A DNA stretch of 64,000 bases from Stenotrophomonas raiganjensis (SeqCode) (GCF_030658505.1 NZ_JAUTXR010000115.1:20205-84204); one strand, 5' to 3'. Positions 1 through 10,088 are shown, numbered from the stretch's first letter. Numbers and translations are program-made. Notes: a model not told the origin generated them from the letters alone.

Positions 1-192
1 CAGGATCGAGGCATAGAACCACTCGTTCTGCTGGGCCAGCCAGATTTCGTTGTGGTCCAGGCTGATGGCGACCGGCTCGGCGTTGCCGCCGTACACGATG
101 GCCGGGATCACACCAGCGTGACGCAGGCGGCGGCTCGCACCCTTACGCTGCAGTTCACGCTTGGTGACCTTGATTTCATGGGTCTTCGACAT
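1..192 (-). CDS. rplY: 50S ribosomal protein L25/Ctc (5' part, cut by window edge)
   Basis: Only the N-terminal 64 codons are present; the gene runs off the left edge. The product starts [18 protein letters not shown] and continues through VIPAIVYGG and [11 protein letters not shown], the typical beginning of the bL25/Ctc family that binds 5S rRNA. The start is the ATG at 190-192. It lies 110 bp downstream of prs on the same strand; prs followed by rplY is a common proteobacterial order. Domain content beyond residue 64 (for example a Ctc C-terminal domain) cannot be judged. Confidence 0.93.
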   Translation of the reverse strand, partial: MSKTHEIKVTKRELQRKGASRRLRHAGVIPAIVYGGNAEPVAISLDHNEIWLAQQNEWFYASIL

Positions 193-302
193 TTTCGACT
201 ACTCAGGTTGTTGCCGCGCCCTGCGGCGTGGCGGTTGAAGATGCTTCCGCGACCAGAAGCACCCGGGGTATGCCCCCACCGTTGCCGGCGAGGGCGAAAA
301 AC

Positions 303-1265
303 TCAGTCGACGTACAGCGAGCTGACCGACTCGCCGAAGGCGATGCGGCGCATCGTTTCGGCCAGCATTTCCGCCACGCTCAGCTGGCGGATCTTGCTGC
401 ACACCCGCGCCGCGTCCTTCAGCGGGATGGTGTCGGTCACCACCAGCTCGTCGAGCTGGGAATTGGTGATGTTGTCCACCGCCGGGCCGGACAGCACCGC
501 GTGGGTGCAGTAGGCGGCGACCTTGAGCGCACCGCGCGCCTTCAGGGCAGCGGCAGCGGCGCACAGGGTGCCGGCGGTGTCGACGATGTCATCGACCATC
601 ACGCAGGTCTTGCCTTCGACGTCACCGATGATGTTCATCACGGTGGAGACGTTGGCGCGCGGGCGGCGCTTGTCGATGATCGCCAGGTCGGCGTCATCCA
701 GGCGCTTGGCCACGGCACGGGCGCGGACCACGCCGCCCACGTCCGGCGAGACGACGATCAGGTTCTCGGTGCCGTAGGCGCGCCAGATGTCGGCCAGCAG
801 CAGCGGGGACGCATAGACGTTGTCGACCGGAATATCGAAGAAACCCTGGATCTGGTCGGCGTGCAGGTCGACGGTCAGCACGCGGTCAGCGCCAGCGGTG
901 CTGAACATCTTGGCCGCCAGCTTGGCGGTGATCGGCACGCGCGAGGAACGCATGCGGCGGTCCTGGCGCGAGTAGCCGAAGTACGGCACCACGGCGGTGA
1001 CGCTGGCCACCGATGCGCGCTTGAGCGCGTCGATCAGCACCAGCAGTTCCATCAGGTTTTCCGCGCTCGGCGCGCAGGTCGGCTGGATCACGAACACGTC
1101 CTGCTTGCGGACGTTTTCTTCGATCTCCACCTGCACTTCACCATCGGAGAAGTGCGAGACCAGCGCCTTGCCCGGGCGAACCCCCAGTTCCTTGCAGATG
1201 TTCTGCGCCAGACGTTTGTTGGCGTTGCCGGAAAAGACCAGCAGGTTCGGGGACTCTTGCATCAT
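303..1265 (-). CDS. prs: Ribose-phosphate pyrophosphokinase (PRPP synthetase)
   Basis: Makes PRPP from ribose 5-phosphate and ATP for nucleotide, histidine and tryptophan synthesis in the cytosol. At 320 aa it is close to the class I length. Visible motifs are the flexible-loop residues SRQDRRM (about 99-105), the family signature [17 protein letters not shown] (132-148) and the PRPP-binding loop [10 protein letters not shown] (224-233). The frame is open further upstream, through the tRNA-Gln gene, but homology begins at MMQESPN, so one of the two adjacent ATGs (1263-1265 or 1260-1262) is the start. It lies between tRNA-Gln and rplY and may be co-transcribed with both. Confidence 0.97.
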   Translation of the reverse strand: MMQESPNLLVFSGNANKRLAQNICKELGVRPGKALVSHFSDGEVQVEIEENVRKQDVFVIQPTCAPSAENLMELLVLIDALKRASVASVTAVVPYFGYSRQDRRMRSSRVPITAKLAAKMFSTAGADRVLTVDLHADQIQGFFDIPVDNVYASPLLLADIWRAYGTENLIVVSPDVGGVVRARAVAKRLDDADLAIIDKRRPRANVSTVMNIIGDVEGKTCVMVDDIVDTAGTLCAAAAALKARGALKVAAYCTHAVLSGPAVDNITNSQLDELVVTDTIPLKDAARVCSKIRQLSVAEMLAETMRRIAFGESVSSLYVD

Positions 1266-1402
1266 GATTGTCTCGGGCGGGGACGAGTGGCGGGGATCCG
1301 GAGTCGGCAAGGACCCGGATGGACCCTTGCTGCTGACAACACCGCGGTTGTTTCCACGTCCCGCGCGGGCGATGCGCTGGAAGGCGCGGACACAGCCGCT
1401 AT

Positions 1403-1479
1403 TGGCAGGGGCGGTAGGATTCGAACCTACGAATGCCAGGATCAAAACCTGGTGCCTTGGGCCTCTTGGCGACGCCCCT
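1403..1479 (-). tRNA. tRNA-Gln (anticodon TTG), CCA encoded
   Basis: Read on the minus strand the 77 nt give a full cloverleaf. The acceptor stem AGGGGCG pairs with CGCCCCT. The anticodon stem-loop ACCAGG-TTTTGAT-CCTGG carries TTG. The T arm contains GGTTCGAATCC. Discriminator G and an encoded CCA end follow (minus-strand 3' end at 1403). It lies between ispE (ends 1491) and prs, so it is probably processed from an ispE-tRNA-prs transcript. Confidence 0.96.
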
Positions 1480-1490
1480 GCATTGATAAA

Positions 1491-2360
1491 TCAGTGTTGC
1501 TCGAGTGCATCCAGCAGTGGCGAACGCGCAACGCCCGCTGCCACCCTTGCCCGCAACTCCTTCGGCAATTTCGACCGTCCCTGCTCTGCAGCAGACTGCG
1601 ACGCGAACTCGACGAAACAACCACTTCCCGAACCGGTCAGCCGCGCAGACCCGATGTCGCTCAACGCGGCAAGCGCTGCCTCGACGGCAGGCTCACGGCG
1701 GCGCAGCACCGGTTCGAACGCGTTCCCGACCAGAGTCCCGGAAGCGAAGTCCTCTATTTTCGCCACTGGGCTGTCGCGCGTCAAATCCGGGTCTGCGAAC
1801 AGGGCCGGGGTGGGAACATGAACGCCCGGTTCGACCACCACATACCAGGCCGGCGCCAGCGTGATCGGCTGCAGGCGCTCGCCCACCCCTTCGGCCCAGG
1901 CGTTGCGGCCGCGCACGAACACCGGCACGTCCGCCCCCAGGCGCAGGCCCAGCGCGGCCAGCGCATCCTCGTCCAGACCGGCCCGCCAAAGCCGGTTGAG
2001 CACCACCAGCACCGTGGCCGCATCGGACGAACCGCCGCCGAAGCCACCGCCGGCCGAAACATGCTTTTCAACGATGATGTCCGCACCTTGCGCGACATTT
2101 GCCACTTCTTTCAGCAGCTTCGCGGCCCGCACCGCCAGATCGTCGGCCTCGGCCACGCCGGCCAGACCCTCGCCCTGCCGACGCACCTGGCCGTCTTCAC
2201 GCAGGCGCAGGCCGATGCGATCCCCCCAGTCCAGCAGGCGGAACACGGTCTGCAGTTCGTGGTAGCCGTCGGCGCGGCGCCCAGTGATGTGCAGGAACAG
2301 GTTCAGCTTGGCCGGGGCCGGCCACCAGGACCAGCCCGCGTCGTCGGCTGCGCCAGTCAT
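1491..2360 (-). CDS. ispE: 4-diphosphocytidyl-2-C-methyl-D-erythritol kinase
   Basis: GHMP-family kinase of the MEP isoprenoid pathway; phosphorylates CDP-ME at the 2-hydroxyl. The 289-aa product has the N-terminal substrate motif [12 protein letters not shown] (about 14-25), the Gly-rich ATP loop [14 protein letters not shown] (about 102-115) and the C-terminal motif [12 protein letters not shown]. The start ATG (2358-2360) overlaps the lolB stop as ATGA, so translation is probably coupled to lolB. A start six codons further upstream would lie inside lolB and is less likely. Confidence 0.96.
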   Translation of the reverse strand: MTGAADDAGWSWWPAPAKLNLFLHITGRRADGYHELQTVFRLLDWGDRIGLRLREDGQVRRQGEGLAGVAEADDLAVRAAKLLKEVANVAQGADIIVEKHVSAGGGFGGGSSDAATVLVVLNRLWRAGLDEDALAALGLRLGADVPVFVRGRNAWAEGVGERLQPITLAPAWYVVVEPGVHVPTPALFADPDLTRDSPVAKIEDFASGTLVGNAFEPVLRRREPAVEAALAALSDIGSARLTGSGSGCFVEFASQSAAEQGRSKLPKELRARVAAGVARSPLLDALEQH

Positions 2361-3016
2361 GGGGTGACCTGCCCCCACTGGTCCACCAGCAGGCGTACCT
2401 TGGCGTCGCCACTGCTGGCCTCGATCCGGCGCGGCAACGCCGGGCGCCCGACCTCGGCGGGATACCAGTCCAGGTACTGCACCTGCCAGCCCATCTGCTG
2501 CATGCGGCGCGGCCGGCCTTCACCGTCGCGCTCGACCTTCTCCGGACCGGCAGCATCGCCGGCCACCAGGCCACGGATCCACTCCGGCAGCTGGTTGACG
2601 GGGATGTCCCAGCCGGTCGCCTCCAGCAGCAGCTGCTGGGCGTCCTCTCCGTCACGGGTGCCACCGGCCAACCCTTCCAGGCGACCGGCTTCGGAATGGG
2701 TATCGCCGGTCAGCTTCCAGCTCTGCCGGGTCACCGGCGCGCTCAATTCGACCACGTAGCGGCGGCCGTCCTGCCTCCAGTCGATGCGGCCACTGCCGCC
2801 ATCCTTGCCCTTGCTGACCGCGACCCGGCCCTGGAAAGCCCAATCCGGCTGTGCCTGCAGCGCGGCCACGCGCGCGGCCTCGGCCTGCGCGGCTTCGGCG
2901 GACACGATCTCGACCACGGCCGGCGCCGGGGTCTTCTGCGTGCCGACGGTGGTGCAGGCGGTGACCGCCAGGGTCGCGGCCGCCAACAGCAGCGGCCGGA
3001 TCAGGGAAACACTCAT
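2357..3016 (-). CDS. lolB: Outer-membrane lipoprotein LolB
   Basis: Receives lipoproteins from LolA and inserts them in the outer membrane. The 219-aa product starts with a lipoprotein signal peptide whose lipobox LAVTAC puts the lipidated Cys at residue 21. The mature part has LolB-like segments ([18 protein letters not shown], then WRQDG and [15 protein letters not shown]). The start overlaps the TPR-gene stop (ATGA at 3013-3016) and the stop overlaps the ispE start. TPR protein-lolB-ispE opposite hemA is a familiar gammaproteobacterial arrangement. Confidence 0.92.
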   Translation of the reverse strand: MSVSLIRPLLLAAATLAVTACTTVGTQKTPAPAVVEIVSAEAAQAEAARVAALQAQPDWAFQGRVAVSKGKDGGSGRIDWRQDGRRYVVELSAPVTRQSWKLTGDTHSEAGRLEGLAGGTRDGEDAQQLLLEATGWDIPVNQLPEWIRGLVAGDAAGPEKVERDGEGRPRRMQQMGWQVQYLDWYPAEVGRPALPRRIEASSGDAKVRLLVDQWGQVTP

Positions 3017-4707
3017 GGATTGAATTTCTCACGGGCGCGCAGCAGCGCGCGGTTTTCGGGGTCGAGCTTGGCCGCCTCTTCGAAGAAATGGCGGGCCTCA
3101 TCGTGCTTGCCCAGCACCCACAGCACTTCGCCGACATGGGCAGCGATCTCCGGGTCCTTGGCCAGGGTCCAGGCACGACGCAGCTGCACCAGCGCCTCTT
3201 CCTTGCGGCCCAGGCGATACAGCACCCAGCCATAGCTGTCGACGATGGCGGCGTTGTCCGGCTCGGCCACGCGGGCGCGGTCGATCAGCTCCAGTGCTTC
3301 CTGCAGGCGGCCGGTGCGATCGGCCAGGGTGTAACCCAGCGCGTTCAAAGCCGGCACGTTCTCCGGATCGGTCACCAGGATCTTGCGCAGATCGGCCTCG
3401 GCGCGCGGGATGTCGTCGCGGCGTTCCCAGGTGAGCGCACGGGCGTACAGCAGGCCGTTGTCATCCGGATAAGCGGCCAGGCCGCGGGCCAGCGCATCCA
3501 GTTCACCGGCACTGTCGTCGGCGCGCTGGCGCAGTTCGGCTTCCAGCAGGTAGGCGTCGCGGCGCACATCGTCGTCGACCACCGCATCGGACTGGATCGC
3601 GTGCACTTCATCCAGCGCCAGCGGCAGGCGCCCGGCCAGGGCCTGGGCATTGGCCGCACGCAGGCGCGCCTCGCTCAGTTCATCGCCACCGGGCACGCTG
3701 TGATACCACTGCACCGCCTCGGGATAACGCTTCAGGTACTCGGCGATCTTGCCCAGCAGCAGGCGCTGCGCCGGATCCGGCTTGGCCGCCTGCCGCGACA
3801 GTTCGTTGTAGAGGTTGGACAGCGCGGCCTTGTCGCCCTGCTTGGCCAGCAGCGAGGCGCGCATGCCCCAGGTCTGCACGTCCTGCGGGCCGAACGCCAG
3901 CACGCGCTCGGCGGCGGCGGGCTGGCCGAGGCTGTCATAGGCGATGGCCACGGCATTGCGCAGTTCCGGGTCCTGGCGGGTTTTCGGCTCCACGTCGTGC
4001 AGCAGCGACAACGCCTTGTCGGTCTCGCCGGCCTGCTGCAGCTGGCTGGCACGCAGCAGCGCCACGCGCGGCTCTTCAGGGAAGCGCTTGACCACTTCAT
4101 CGATCATGCGCCGCGCCAGGTCGGGCTTGTCCATGCGCAGGGCGAGACGGCCGAACTCCTGCCAGGCCTCGATCTTCGGCGGAATGGCGTTGGCATCGAC
4201 CAGCTCACCCAGCACCTGCGCCGGCACCGCCGGATCGCGGCCACCGCCAACCAGTGCGGCCAGGGCGAACTTCCAGCCACGCTCGTCAGGGTCGGCGAGC
4301 AACGCCTGCAGGTCACCGCGTGCCGTCTTCACATCGCCCTGGCGCATGGCCAGCGCGGCAGCGGCGCTGCGCATGGTCAACGAACTGGGGGCGCGCTGCT
4401 GCCACAGCGCCAGACCCTTGGCCGCGCTGGCGTCGTCGTTGGCCAGCATGGAAATGCGGGTCGCGCGCTCGGCCAGGCCGGCGTCGCCGTCGGTCTGCTG
4501 GGCGGCCTGCAGGTACCAGCGCGCGGCCTCGGCCAGCTTGCCGGCCTGCAGGGCGAACTCACCGGCCATCACCGGTTCCAGCGCCAGTTCCTCAGTGGCC
4601 GGGGCCCGTACGGGGGCCTTGGCTGGCACCGCCGCCAGGGCCAGGCTGCAGGCCAGAGACAGCAGCAGAACACTGGGGATGCGAATCAATGCGGGCATCG
4701 TCGGCAT
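3013..4707 (-). CDS. Tetratricopeptide-repeat protein, exported
   Basis: 564 aa from the ATG at 4705-4707; a second in-frame ATG three codons later is also possible. A hydrophobic N-terminus ([18 protein letters not shown]) looks like a signal peptide. The remainder is Ala/Leu/Arg-rich helical repeat with several TPR-like units, clearest at the C-terminus ([57 protein letters not shown]). Proteins of this kind often precede lolB in Xanthomonadaceae and Pseudomonadaceae; the specific role is not known. It is the first gene of the TPR-lolB-ispE unit and divergent from hemA across 54 bp. Confidence 0.85.
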   Translation of the reverse strand: MPTMPALIRIPSVLLLSLACSLALAAVPAKAPVRAPATEELALEPVMAGEFALQAGKLAEAARWYLQAAQQTDGDAGLAERATRISMLANDDASAAKGLALWQQRAPSSLTMRSAAAALAMRQGDVKTARGDLQALLADPDERGWKFALAALVGGGRDPAVPAQVLGELVDANAIPPKIEAWQEFGRLALRMDKPDLARRMIDEVVKRFPEEPRVALLRASQLQQAGETDKALSLLHDVEPKTRQDPELRNAVAIAYDSLGQPAAAERVLAFGPQDVQTWGMRASLLAKQGDKAALSNLYNELSRQAAKPDPAQRLLLGKIAEYLKRYPEAVQWYHSVPGGDELSEARLRAANAQALAGRLPLALDEVHAIQSDAVVDDDVRRDAYLLEAELRQRADDSAGELDALARGLAAYPDDNGLLYARALTWERRDDIPRAEADLRKILVTDPENVPALNALGYTLADRTGRLQEALELIDRARVAEPDNAAIVDSYGWVLYRLGRKEEALVQLRRAWTLAKDPEIAAHVGEVLWVLGKHDEARHFFEEAAKLDPENRALLRAREKFNP

Positions 4708-4761
4708 CGGGGCCTTAAAATGTCGTCCAATGGCCAGCAGCTTATCGCAAGCAACTGAACA

Positions 4762-6045
4762 ATGACCCTGTGGGTGCTCGGACTGAATCACCAGACCGCA
4801 CCGGTGGAGCTGCGCGAGCGCGCGGCCTTCGCCGGTGAGGCGTTGCCGCGCGCGCTCGGTTCGCTGCGCGATACCCCGCAGATCGCCGAGGCGGTGCTGC
4901 TGTCCACCTGCAACCGCACCGAGCTGTATGCCGTGGCCGAATCGGCACAGGTGCTGGACCAGTGGCTGCACAGCCAGGCAGGCGACCTGCAGGGCTACCT
5001 GTACCAGCATGCCGATGCCGAGGCCGTGCGCCACCTGTTCCGGGTCGCCACCGGGCTGGACTCGATGGTGCTGGGCGAACCACAGATCCTCGGCCAGGTG
5101 AAGGACGCGTGGTCGACCGCGCGTGACCACGGCCTGCTCGGCCAACGGTTGGACCGCCTGTTCCAGCAGACCTTCTCGGTCGCCAAGCGTGCGCGCACCG
5201 ACACCCAGGTGGGCGCCAATCCGGTGTCGGTCGCCTCGGCCGCAGTGCGCCTGGCGCAGAACGCCTTTGCGCGCCTGGACGATTCCACCGTGCTGCTGGT
5301 CGGCGCGGGCGAGACCATCGAGCTGGCCGCACGCCACCTGAGTGAAGGCAAGGTGCGGCGATTGCTGATCGCCAACCGCACCCTCGCCCACGCGCAGGAG
5401 CTGGCCAGCCGTCATGGCGGCGTGGCGCTGCCGTTGACCGAACTGGACCGCCACCTTGGCGAGGCCGACGTGGTGTTCTCGGCCACCGCTGCGCGCGAAC
5501 CGGTGATCCACCGCGAGATGGTGGCCAAGGCCCTGCGCGCGCGCCGGCACAAGCCGATGCTGCTGTTCGACCTGGCCGTGCCGCGTGACATCGAGGCGGA
5601 GGTCGGCACGCTCAACGACGCCTTCCTCTACACCGTCGACGACCTGGAGCGCGCGGTGGAAGACAACCGCCGCGGACGCCGCGAGGCGGCCGCCGAGGCC
5701 GAGGCGATCATCGACCTTCAGGTATCGCGTTTTATCGAGACCCAGCAGGCCAGCGCCCACCAGGCGCCGCTACGACAGCTGCGTGCGTTCGGCGAGGCCA
5801 CCCGCACTGAACTGCTGGAACGCGCGCGCCAGCAGCTGGCCAACGGCAAGCCGGCCGACGAAGTGCTAGAACTGCTGGCCCACGGCCTGACCAATCGATT
5901 GCTGCATCCTCCTACCGCTGCGCTGCGCGCTGCCGCACTGAGCGGCGATGCCGACCTGACCCGCGCCGCCGAGCGCCTGTTCCCGGCTACGCCGGGTTAC
6001 CGCCACCCACCCGTGAGACCCGATGACGCCGACCCTGCGCCGTAA
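4762..6045 (+). CDS. hemA: Glutamyl-tRNA reductase
   Basis: Reduces glutamyl-tRNA-Glu to glutamate-1-semialdehyde, the first committed step of C5-pathway tetrapyrrole synthesis. The 427-aa product has the catalytic Cys50 in STCNRTE, the tRNA/active-site segment [20 protein letters not shown], an NADPH-binding [17 protein letters not shown] stretch and a C-terminal helical dimerisation domain. Its 3' end overlaps prfA by 23 nt; hemA-prfA coupling is common. The 54-bp gap to the divergent TPR gene must hold both promoters. Confidence 0.98.
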   Translation: MTLWVLGLNHQTAPVELRERAAFAGEALPRALGSLRDTPQIAEAVLLSTCNRTELYAVAESAQVLDQWLHSQAGDLQGYLYQHADAEAVRHLFRVATGLDSMVLGEPQILGQVKDAWSTARDHGLLGQRLDRLFQQTFSVAKRARTDTQVGANPVSVASAAVRLAQNAFARLDDSTVLLVGAGETIELAARHLSEGKVRRLLIANRTLAHAQELASRHGGVALPLTELDRHLGEADVVFSATAAREPVIHREMVAKALRARRHKPMLLFDLAVPRDIEAEVGTLNDAFLYTVDDLERAVEDNRRGRREAAAEAEAIIDLQVSRFIETQQASAHQAPLRQLRAFGEATRTELLERARQQLANGKPADEVLELLAHGLTNRLLHPPTAALRAAALSGDADLTRAAERLFPATPGYRHPPVRPDDADPAP

Positions 6046-7105
6046 GCTGGAAGCGCTGGCCGAGCGCCGCGAAGAACTGGAACGCCTGCTCGCCGAACCC
6101 GACGTGGTCGCCGACAACACCCGTTTCCGCGACCTTTCGCGCGAATTCGCCCAACTTGAACCGATCGCCATCGCCCTGGCCGATGAATCCCGTGCCAAGG
6201 CTGATCTGGCCGCCGCCGAAGGCATGCGTGCCGACCCCGACCTGCGCGAACTGGCCGACGAGGAAATCGCCGCCGCGCAGTCGCGCCTGCAGGAACTGGA
6301 GCAGGAGCTGGCGCTGCTGCTGGTGCCGCGCGACCCGCGCGACGAAGGCAACCTGTTCCTGGAAGTGCGTGCCGGCACCGGCGGCGACGAGGCGGCGATC
6401 TTCGCCGGCGACCTGTTCCGCATGTATGCCCGTTATGCCGAGCGCCAGGGCTGGAAGGTCGAGATCGAATCGGACAACCCCGGCGAACATGGCGGCTACA
6501 AGGAAGTGGTGGCACGCGTGGTCGGCCGTGGTGCGTTCTCGCGCCTGAAGTTCGAATCGGGCACGCACCGCGTGCAGCGCGTGCCGGCCACCGAATCGCA
6601 GGGCCGCATCCACACCTCGGCGGCCACCGTGGCGATCATTCCCGAGGCCGACGAAGTCGATGACATCGTCATCAACCCGGCCGACCTGAAGGTGGATACC
6701 TTCCGCTCCTCCGGCGCCGGTGGCCAGCACGTCAACAAGACCGAGTCCGCGATCCGCATCACCCACGTGCCGACCGGCGTGGTGGTGGAGTGCCAGACCG
6801 AACGCAGCCAGCACGCCAATCGCGACAAGGCGATGAAACGCCTGAAAGCGCAGCTGCTCGACGCCGAGCGCCAGCGCCAGGATGCGGCACAGGCCGAATC
6901 GCGGCGCCTGCAAGTCGGCAGCGGTGACCGCAGCCAGCGCATCCGCACCTACAACTTCCCGCAGGGCCGGATCACCGATCACCGCGTGGAAGGCCTCACG
7001 TTGTACGACCTGCCCAACATCCTGGCCGGCGACCTCGACCCGCTGCTGCAGCGGCTCAGTCACGAACACCAGGTCGACGCCCTGGCCCAGCTGTCGGCGG
7101 GCTGA
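6023..7105 (+). CDS. prfA: Peptide chain release factor 1
   Basis: Recognises UAA and UAG and triggers peptide release. The 360-aa product has the codon-recognition tripeptide PAT at 188-190, the hallmark of RF1 rather than RF2, and the catalytic GGQ at 233-235 within [17 protein letters not shown]. Both positions match E. coli RF1. The ATG at 6023 lies inside the end of hemA, so translation is probably coupled. A prmC homologue, which methylates the GGQ glutamine, is also in this window (32592-33449). Confidence 0.98.
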   Translation: MTPTLRRKLEALAERREELERLLAEPDVVADNTRFRDLSREFAQLEPIAIALADESRAKADLAAAEGMRADPDLRELADEEIAAAQSRLQELEQELALLLVPRDPRDEGNLFLEVRAGTGGDEAAIFAGDLFRMYARYAERQGWKVEIESDNPGEHGGYKEVVARVVGRGAFSRLKFESGTHRVQRVPATESQGRIHTSAATVAIIPEADEVDDIVINPADLKVDTFRSSGAGGQHVNKTESAIRITHVPTGVVVECQTERSQHANRDKAMKRLKAQLLDAERQRQDAAQAESRRLQVGSGDRSQRIRTYNFPQGRITDHRVEGLTLYDLPNILAGDLDPLLQRLSHEHQVDALAQLSAG

Positions 7106-7110
7106 GCACG

Positions 7111-8817
7111 ATGTCGGCCTGGCAGCAGCGACAGCACCTGCAGCAGGCGATCGCCCGCCAACCCAACGACTTCGTCGCGTGGGTGATGCTGGCCGATGTG
7201 GAACTGGAAGCCGGCGACATCGCTGCCGGCGAACAGGCCGCACGACGCGCCCTGCAACTGCGCCCGAACCACCCCGAAGCACTGGCACGGCTGGGCCGCG
7301 TCGCGTGGATGGCCGGCGCACATGCCGATGCGGCGAAGCTGCTCGGCCAAGCCTCGGCGCTGGCACCGCAGCATCCGGGCATTGCCCTGTGGCTGGGCCA
7401 CGCGCTGGAAGATGCCGATGATGCCGAAGGTGCAGCGGCGGCCTATCGCCGCGCCCATGCGTTGATGCCGGACGAGCCCTACATCGCCGCCCAGCGCCTG
7501 GCCTGGCAGCGTCGCCTGTGCGACTGGCAGGACGTGGACGTGCTGGCCGCACAGGTGCGTGCTGCGCTGGCCTCCGGACACGGCGTGGTCGAACCGTTCG
7601 CCTTTCTCAGCGAAGACGCCAGCGCCGCCGAGCAGCTGGCCTGCGCCCGCGCCCGTGCATCTGCCGTAGCCGCCTCGGTACGGCCGTTGCCGCCAGCGAA
7701 GGTGCGTGCCCGGGGCCCACTGCGGATTGGTTTCCTCTCCAATGGTTTTGGCGCCCATCCCACCGGGCTGCTGACCGTGGCCCTGTTCGAGCAGCTGCGT
7801 CATGACCCGGCGTTGCAGCTGCATCTGTTCGCGTTGAACCACGCTGATGGCAGCCGCATCCGCCAGCGCCTGCAGGCAGCCACGCAACTGCATGATATGG
7901 CCGGGTTGCGCCATGCAGACACTGCCGCACGCATCCGCGCACAGGGCATCGACCTGTTGTTCGACCTGCGCGGCTGGGGCGGTGGCGGTACACCGGAAGT
8001 GCTGGCAATGCGTCCTGCCCCGCTGCAGTTGAACTGGCTGGCTTACCCCGGCACGTCCGGGGCGCCGTGGCTGGATGCGGTGATCGGCGACAGCTTCGTT
8101 CTGCCACCGTCACTGGAACCCCATTACAGCGAACGCGTGCTGCGCCTGCCGCGAGCTTTCCAGCCATCGGACAACACCCGCCTGCTGGAGCCAGCGCCGA
8201 CCCGGGCCGAGTGCGGCCTGCCCGAACAGGGCGTGGTGTTCTGCTGCTTCAACAACAGCTACAAGCTCAACCCACGCAGCATGGGCCGTGCCTTCGCAGT
8301 GCTGCAGTCGGTGCCCGGCAGCGTGTTGTGGCTGCTGTCCGGGCCGGGCCAGGCCGATGCGCGCCTGCATGCGGCCGCGCAGGCCGCGGGCCTGGATCCG
8401 GCGCGCCTGGTGTTCATGGCCAAGCTGCCGCATCCGCAGTACTTGGCCCGTTATCAGCTGGCCGACCTGTTCCTCGACACGCATCCTTACAACGCCCACA
8501 CCACCGCGTCCGATGCGCTGTGGGCCGGCTGCCCGGTGCTGACCTGCCCCGGCGAGACCTTCGCCGCACGCGTGGCCGGCAGCCTCAACCATCATCTGGG
8601 CCTGGCACGGATGAACGTCGCCGACGATGCCGCATTCATCGCCACTGCCAGTGCACTGGGCAACGACCCGGTGGCGCTGGCAGCGTTGCGTGCCGAACTG
8701 GCGCAGGCACGCGAAGACAGTGGTGTATTCGACATGGCAGGTTTTGCCCATGACCTCTCCGCCCTGCTGCAGACGCTGGCGGGCGAGCAGGGCTGGCAGG
8801 GCGTCGACACGCCCTGA
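7111..8817 (+). CDS. TPR/GT41 O-GlcNAc-transferase-like glycosyltransferase
   Basis: 568 aa. The N-terminal ~130 residues form TPRs (PNDFVAWVMLADVELEAGD, PNHPEALARLGRVAWMAGA, HPGIALWLGHALEDADDAE), followed by a SPINDLY/OGT-type GT-B catalytic region. The segment SNGFGAHPTG places a His at 216 where the family has its active-site His, and CFNNSYKLNPRS places a Lys at 385 matching the UDP-binding Lys. HPYNAHTTASDALWAGCPVLTC is the usual nucleotide-sugar segment. Length and architecture match the structurally known Xanthomonas campestris OGT homologue. Substrate is unknown. It begins 5 nt after prfA and is probably in the same operon. Confidence 0.9.
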   Translation: MSAWQQRQHLQQAIARQPNDFVAWVMLADVELEAGDIAAGEQAARRALQLRPNHPEALARLGRVAWMAGAHADAAKLLGQASALAPQHPGIALWLGHALEDADDAEGAAAAYRRAHALMPDEPYIAAQRLAWQRRLCDWQDVDVLAAQVRAALASGHGVVEPFAFLSEDASAAEQLACARARASAVAASVRPLPPAKVRARGPLRIGFLSNGFGAHPTGLLTVALFEQLRHDPALQLHLFALNHADGSRIRQRLQAATQLHDMAGLRHADTAARIRAQGIDLLFDLRGWGGGGTPEVLAMRPAPLQLNWLAYPGTSGAPWLDAVIGDSFVLPPSLEPHYSERVLRLPRAFQPSDNTRLLEPAPTRAECGLPEQGVVFCCFNNSYKLNPRSMGRAFAVLQSVPGSVLWLLSGPGQADARLHAAAQAAGLDPARLVFMAKLPHPQYLARYQLADLFLDTHPYNAHTTASDALWAGCPVLTCPGETFAARVAGSLNHHLGLARMNVADDAAFIATASALGNDPVALAALRAELAQAREDSGVFDMAGFAHDLSALLQTLAGEQGWQGVDTP

Positions 8818-8863
8818 GCAACCCGTGCGTTACGCTCCGGCTTCCTCCCCGCGTGGTGTGACG

Positions 8864-9646
8864 ATGGCCAAGCTCAAGCGCAAGGCGTACGACGAACTGC
8901 TGCTGCCACTGCAGCTGGAACTGACCGCGATGGCGCGCTGGGTGCAGCACAGCGGGCAGCGCCTGCTGGTGCTGTTCGAGGGCCGCGACACCGCCGGCAA
9001 GGGCGGTGCGATCCAGGCCATCAGCCAGCACCTCAACCCGCGCCAGTGCCGGGTGGTGGCGCTGCCCAAGCCCACCGACCGCGAAGCCACGCAGTGGTAC
9101 TTCCAGCGCTACGCGAGCCATCTTCCCGCTGCCGGCGAGATCGTGCTGATGGACCGCAGCTGGTACAACCGCGCCGGCGTGGAACGGGTGATGGGTTACT
9201 GCAGCGAGACCGAGTACCAACAGTTCCTGCGCCAGGCGCCGGTGTTTGAACAGCTGCTGGTGGACGACGGCATCCTGTTGTTCAAGTACTGGCTGTGCGT
9301 GGACCAGGAGCAGCAGGAGAAGCGTTTCTGCGAACGCCATGTCGATCCGCTGAAGGGCTGGAAGCTGTCGCCGGTGGACCTGAAATCGCGTAGCAAGTAC
9401 AGCGCATACACCGAAGCCCGCGAGGCGATGCTGCGCGCCACCCATCGCGAAGCGGCGCCGTGGACGCTGGTGGATTTCAACGACCAGCGCCTGGGCCGGC
9501 TGACCCTGGTGCGCAACCTGCTGGACCGGTTGCCCGACACACGGGTGGACGCGCCGTTGCCGGAGCTGCCGAAGCTGAAGGGCAAGCTGCATCGCGAGCA
9601 CTACGATGTGCTGAAGCCGATCGAGGACTTCCCGGTCGAGGATTAG
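8864..9646 (+). CDS. ppk2: Polyphosphate kinase 2 family protein
   Basis: Predicted to transfer phosphate between polyphosphate and nucleoside mono- or diphosphates. 260 aa from ATG 8864 (MAKLKRKAYDELLLPLQ); the frame is open upstream but that part overlaps the previous gene and lacks family similarity. A Walker-A-like loop FEGRDTAGKGG (38-48), the Walker-B/lid segment VLMDRSWYNRAGVERVMGY (from about residue 94) and KYWLCVDQEQQEKRF identify the one-domain PPK2 fold. Whether it prefers AMP, ADP or GDP cannot be read from the sequence. Last gene of the hemA cluster, converging on the 10182-10757 gene. Confidence 0.92.
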   Translation: MAKLKRKAYDELLLPLQLELTAMARWVQHSGQRLLVLFEGRDTAGKGGAIQAISQHLNPRQCRVVALPKPTDREATQWYFQRYASHLPAAGEIVLMDRSWYNRAGVERVMGYCSETEYQQFLRQAPVFEQLLVDDGILLFKYWLCVDQEQQEKRFCERHVDPLKGWKLSPVDLKSRSKYSAYTEAREAMLRATHREAAPWTLVDFNDQRLGRLTLVRNLLDRLPDTRVDAPLPELPKLKGKLHREHYDVLKPIEDFPVED

Positions 9647-9655
9647 GGTGGGTCG

Positions 9656-9674
9656 GCAGGGCCTGCGGCCCTGC
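9656..9674 (+). repeat. Outer 19-bp inverted repeat of locus A, left copy
   Basis: The 19-mer starting GCAGGGCCTGCGG is an exact reverse complement of 10151-10169. Each copy also folds on itself (GCAGGGC paired with GCCCTGC). A related 17-nt hairpin lies at 63937-63953 in locus C. Confidence 0.9.
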
Positions 9675-9690
9675 ACCTGCCGAAGCCAGA

Positions 9691-9714
9691 GCAACGGCAA
9701 CAGCAACAGCAACG
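9691..9714 (+). repeat. Hexamer array (GCAACR)4
   Basis: Four tandem hexamers, GCAACG GCAACA GCAACA GCAACG, lie on the outer side of the first long palindrome of locus A. They are the reverse complement of the TGTTGC-type array on the other side. Confidence 0.9.
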
Positions 9715-9732
9715 GCGGGCTTCCTGAGGGAT

Positions 9733-9834
9733 GGCGGGGCGGGTCCGGGTGCGGGGGGCGCTGCAAGTACGTCCATGTAAGCTCGGTCGCCGCATCCATG
9801 CGGCTCACGCCCCCGCACCCGGACTCGCCCCGCC
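9733..9834 (+). repeat. Long palindromic element A1 (forward core)
   Basis: 102 nt. The left arm (9733-9760) pairs with the right arm (9808-9834) almost throughout, with one G-U pair and one bulged G. The core between them contains GCAAGTACGTCCATGTAAGC and an inner hairpin GCCGCAT-CC-ATGCGGC (9789-9804). The core is identical to C1 at 63556-63602, but the arms are different sequences. Confidence 0.9.
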
Positions 9835-9858
9835 TTCGACAGATATCCGCGATCTGTC

Positions 9859-9948
9859 GTTGATCCACACCATGCGTGGATGCTCTTCGAATTCAACTCG
9901 AAATATTCGATTTGTCTGGAGAATCATCCACGCATGGCGTGGATCTAC
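9859..9948. repeat. GTAG-type REP/SMAG-like pair inside locus A
   Basis: Two facing palindromes, GATCCACACCATGCGTGGATG (left) and CATCCACGCATGGCGTGGATC (right), the latter ending in CTAC. They are separated by an AT-richer spacer holding TCGAATTCAACTCGAAATATTCGA. Confidence 0.75.
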
Positions 9949-9970
9949 CAGACATGAGGAATCTGTCAGA

Positions 9971-10072
9971 GGTGGGGCGGTGTCGGAGTGCGGGGTGTCA
10001 GCCGCATGGATGCGGCTGCCAAGCCTACAGGGACGTACTTGCGGCGTCCCCGCACTCCGACACCGCCCCGCC
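9971..10072 (-). repeat. Long palindromic element A2 (reverse core)
   Basis: 102 nt, the same length as A1 but in opposite orientation. Arms 9971-9995 and 10048-10072 pair over 25 positions with one wobble pair. Read on the minus strand, the core has GCAAGTACGTCCCTGTAGGC and the inner hairpin with CATCCATG. It is preceded by CTGTCAGA and followed by CCCACGGA. Confidence 0.9.
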
Positions 10073-10088
10073 ATCCCACGGATAGCCC

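Noticed and set aside
228..2759. Very long plus-strand open frame (843 codons)
   Set aside because: It is antisense to prs, tRNA-Gln, ispE and lolB, which have clear motifs; high GC leaves antisense frames open.
4708..5760. Upstream extension of the TPR gene to 915 codons
   Set aside because: The extension is antisense to hemA, and a normal signal peptide begins at 4705-4707.
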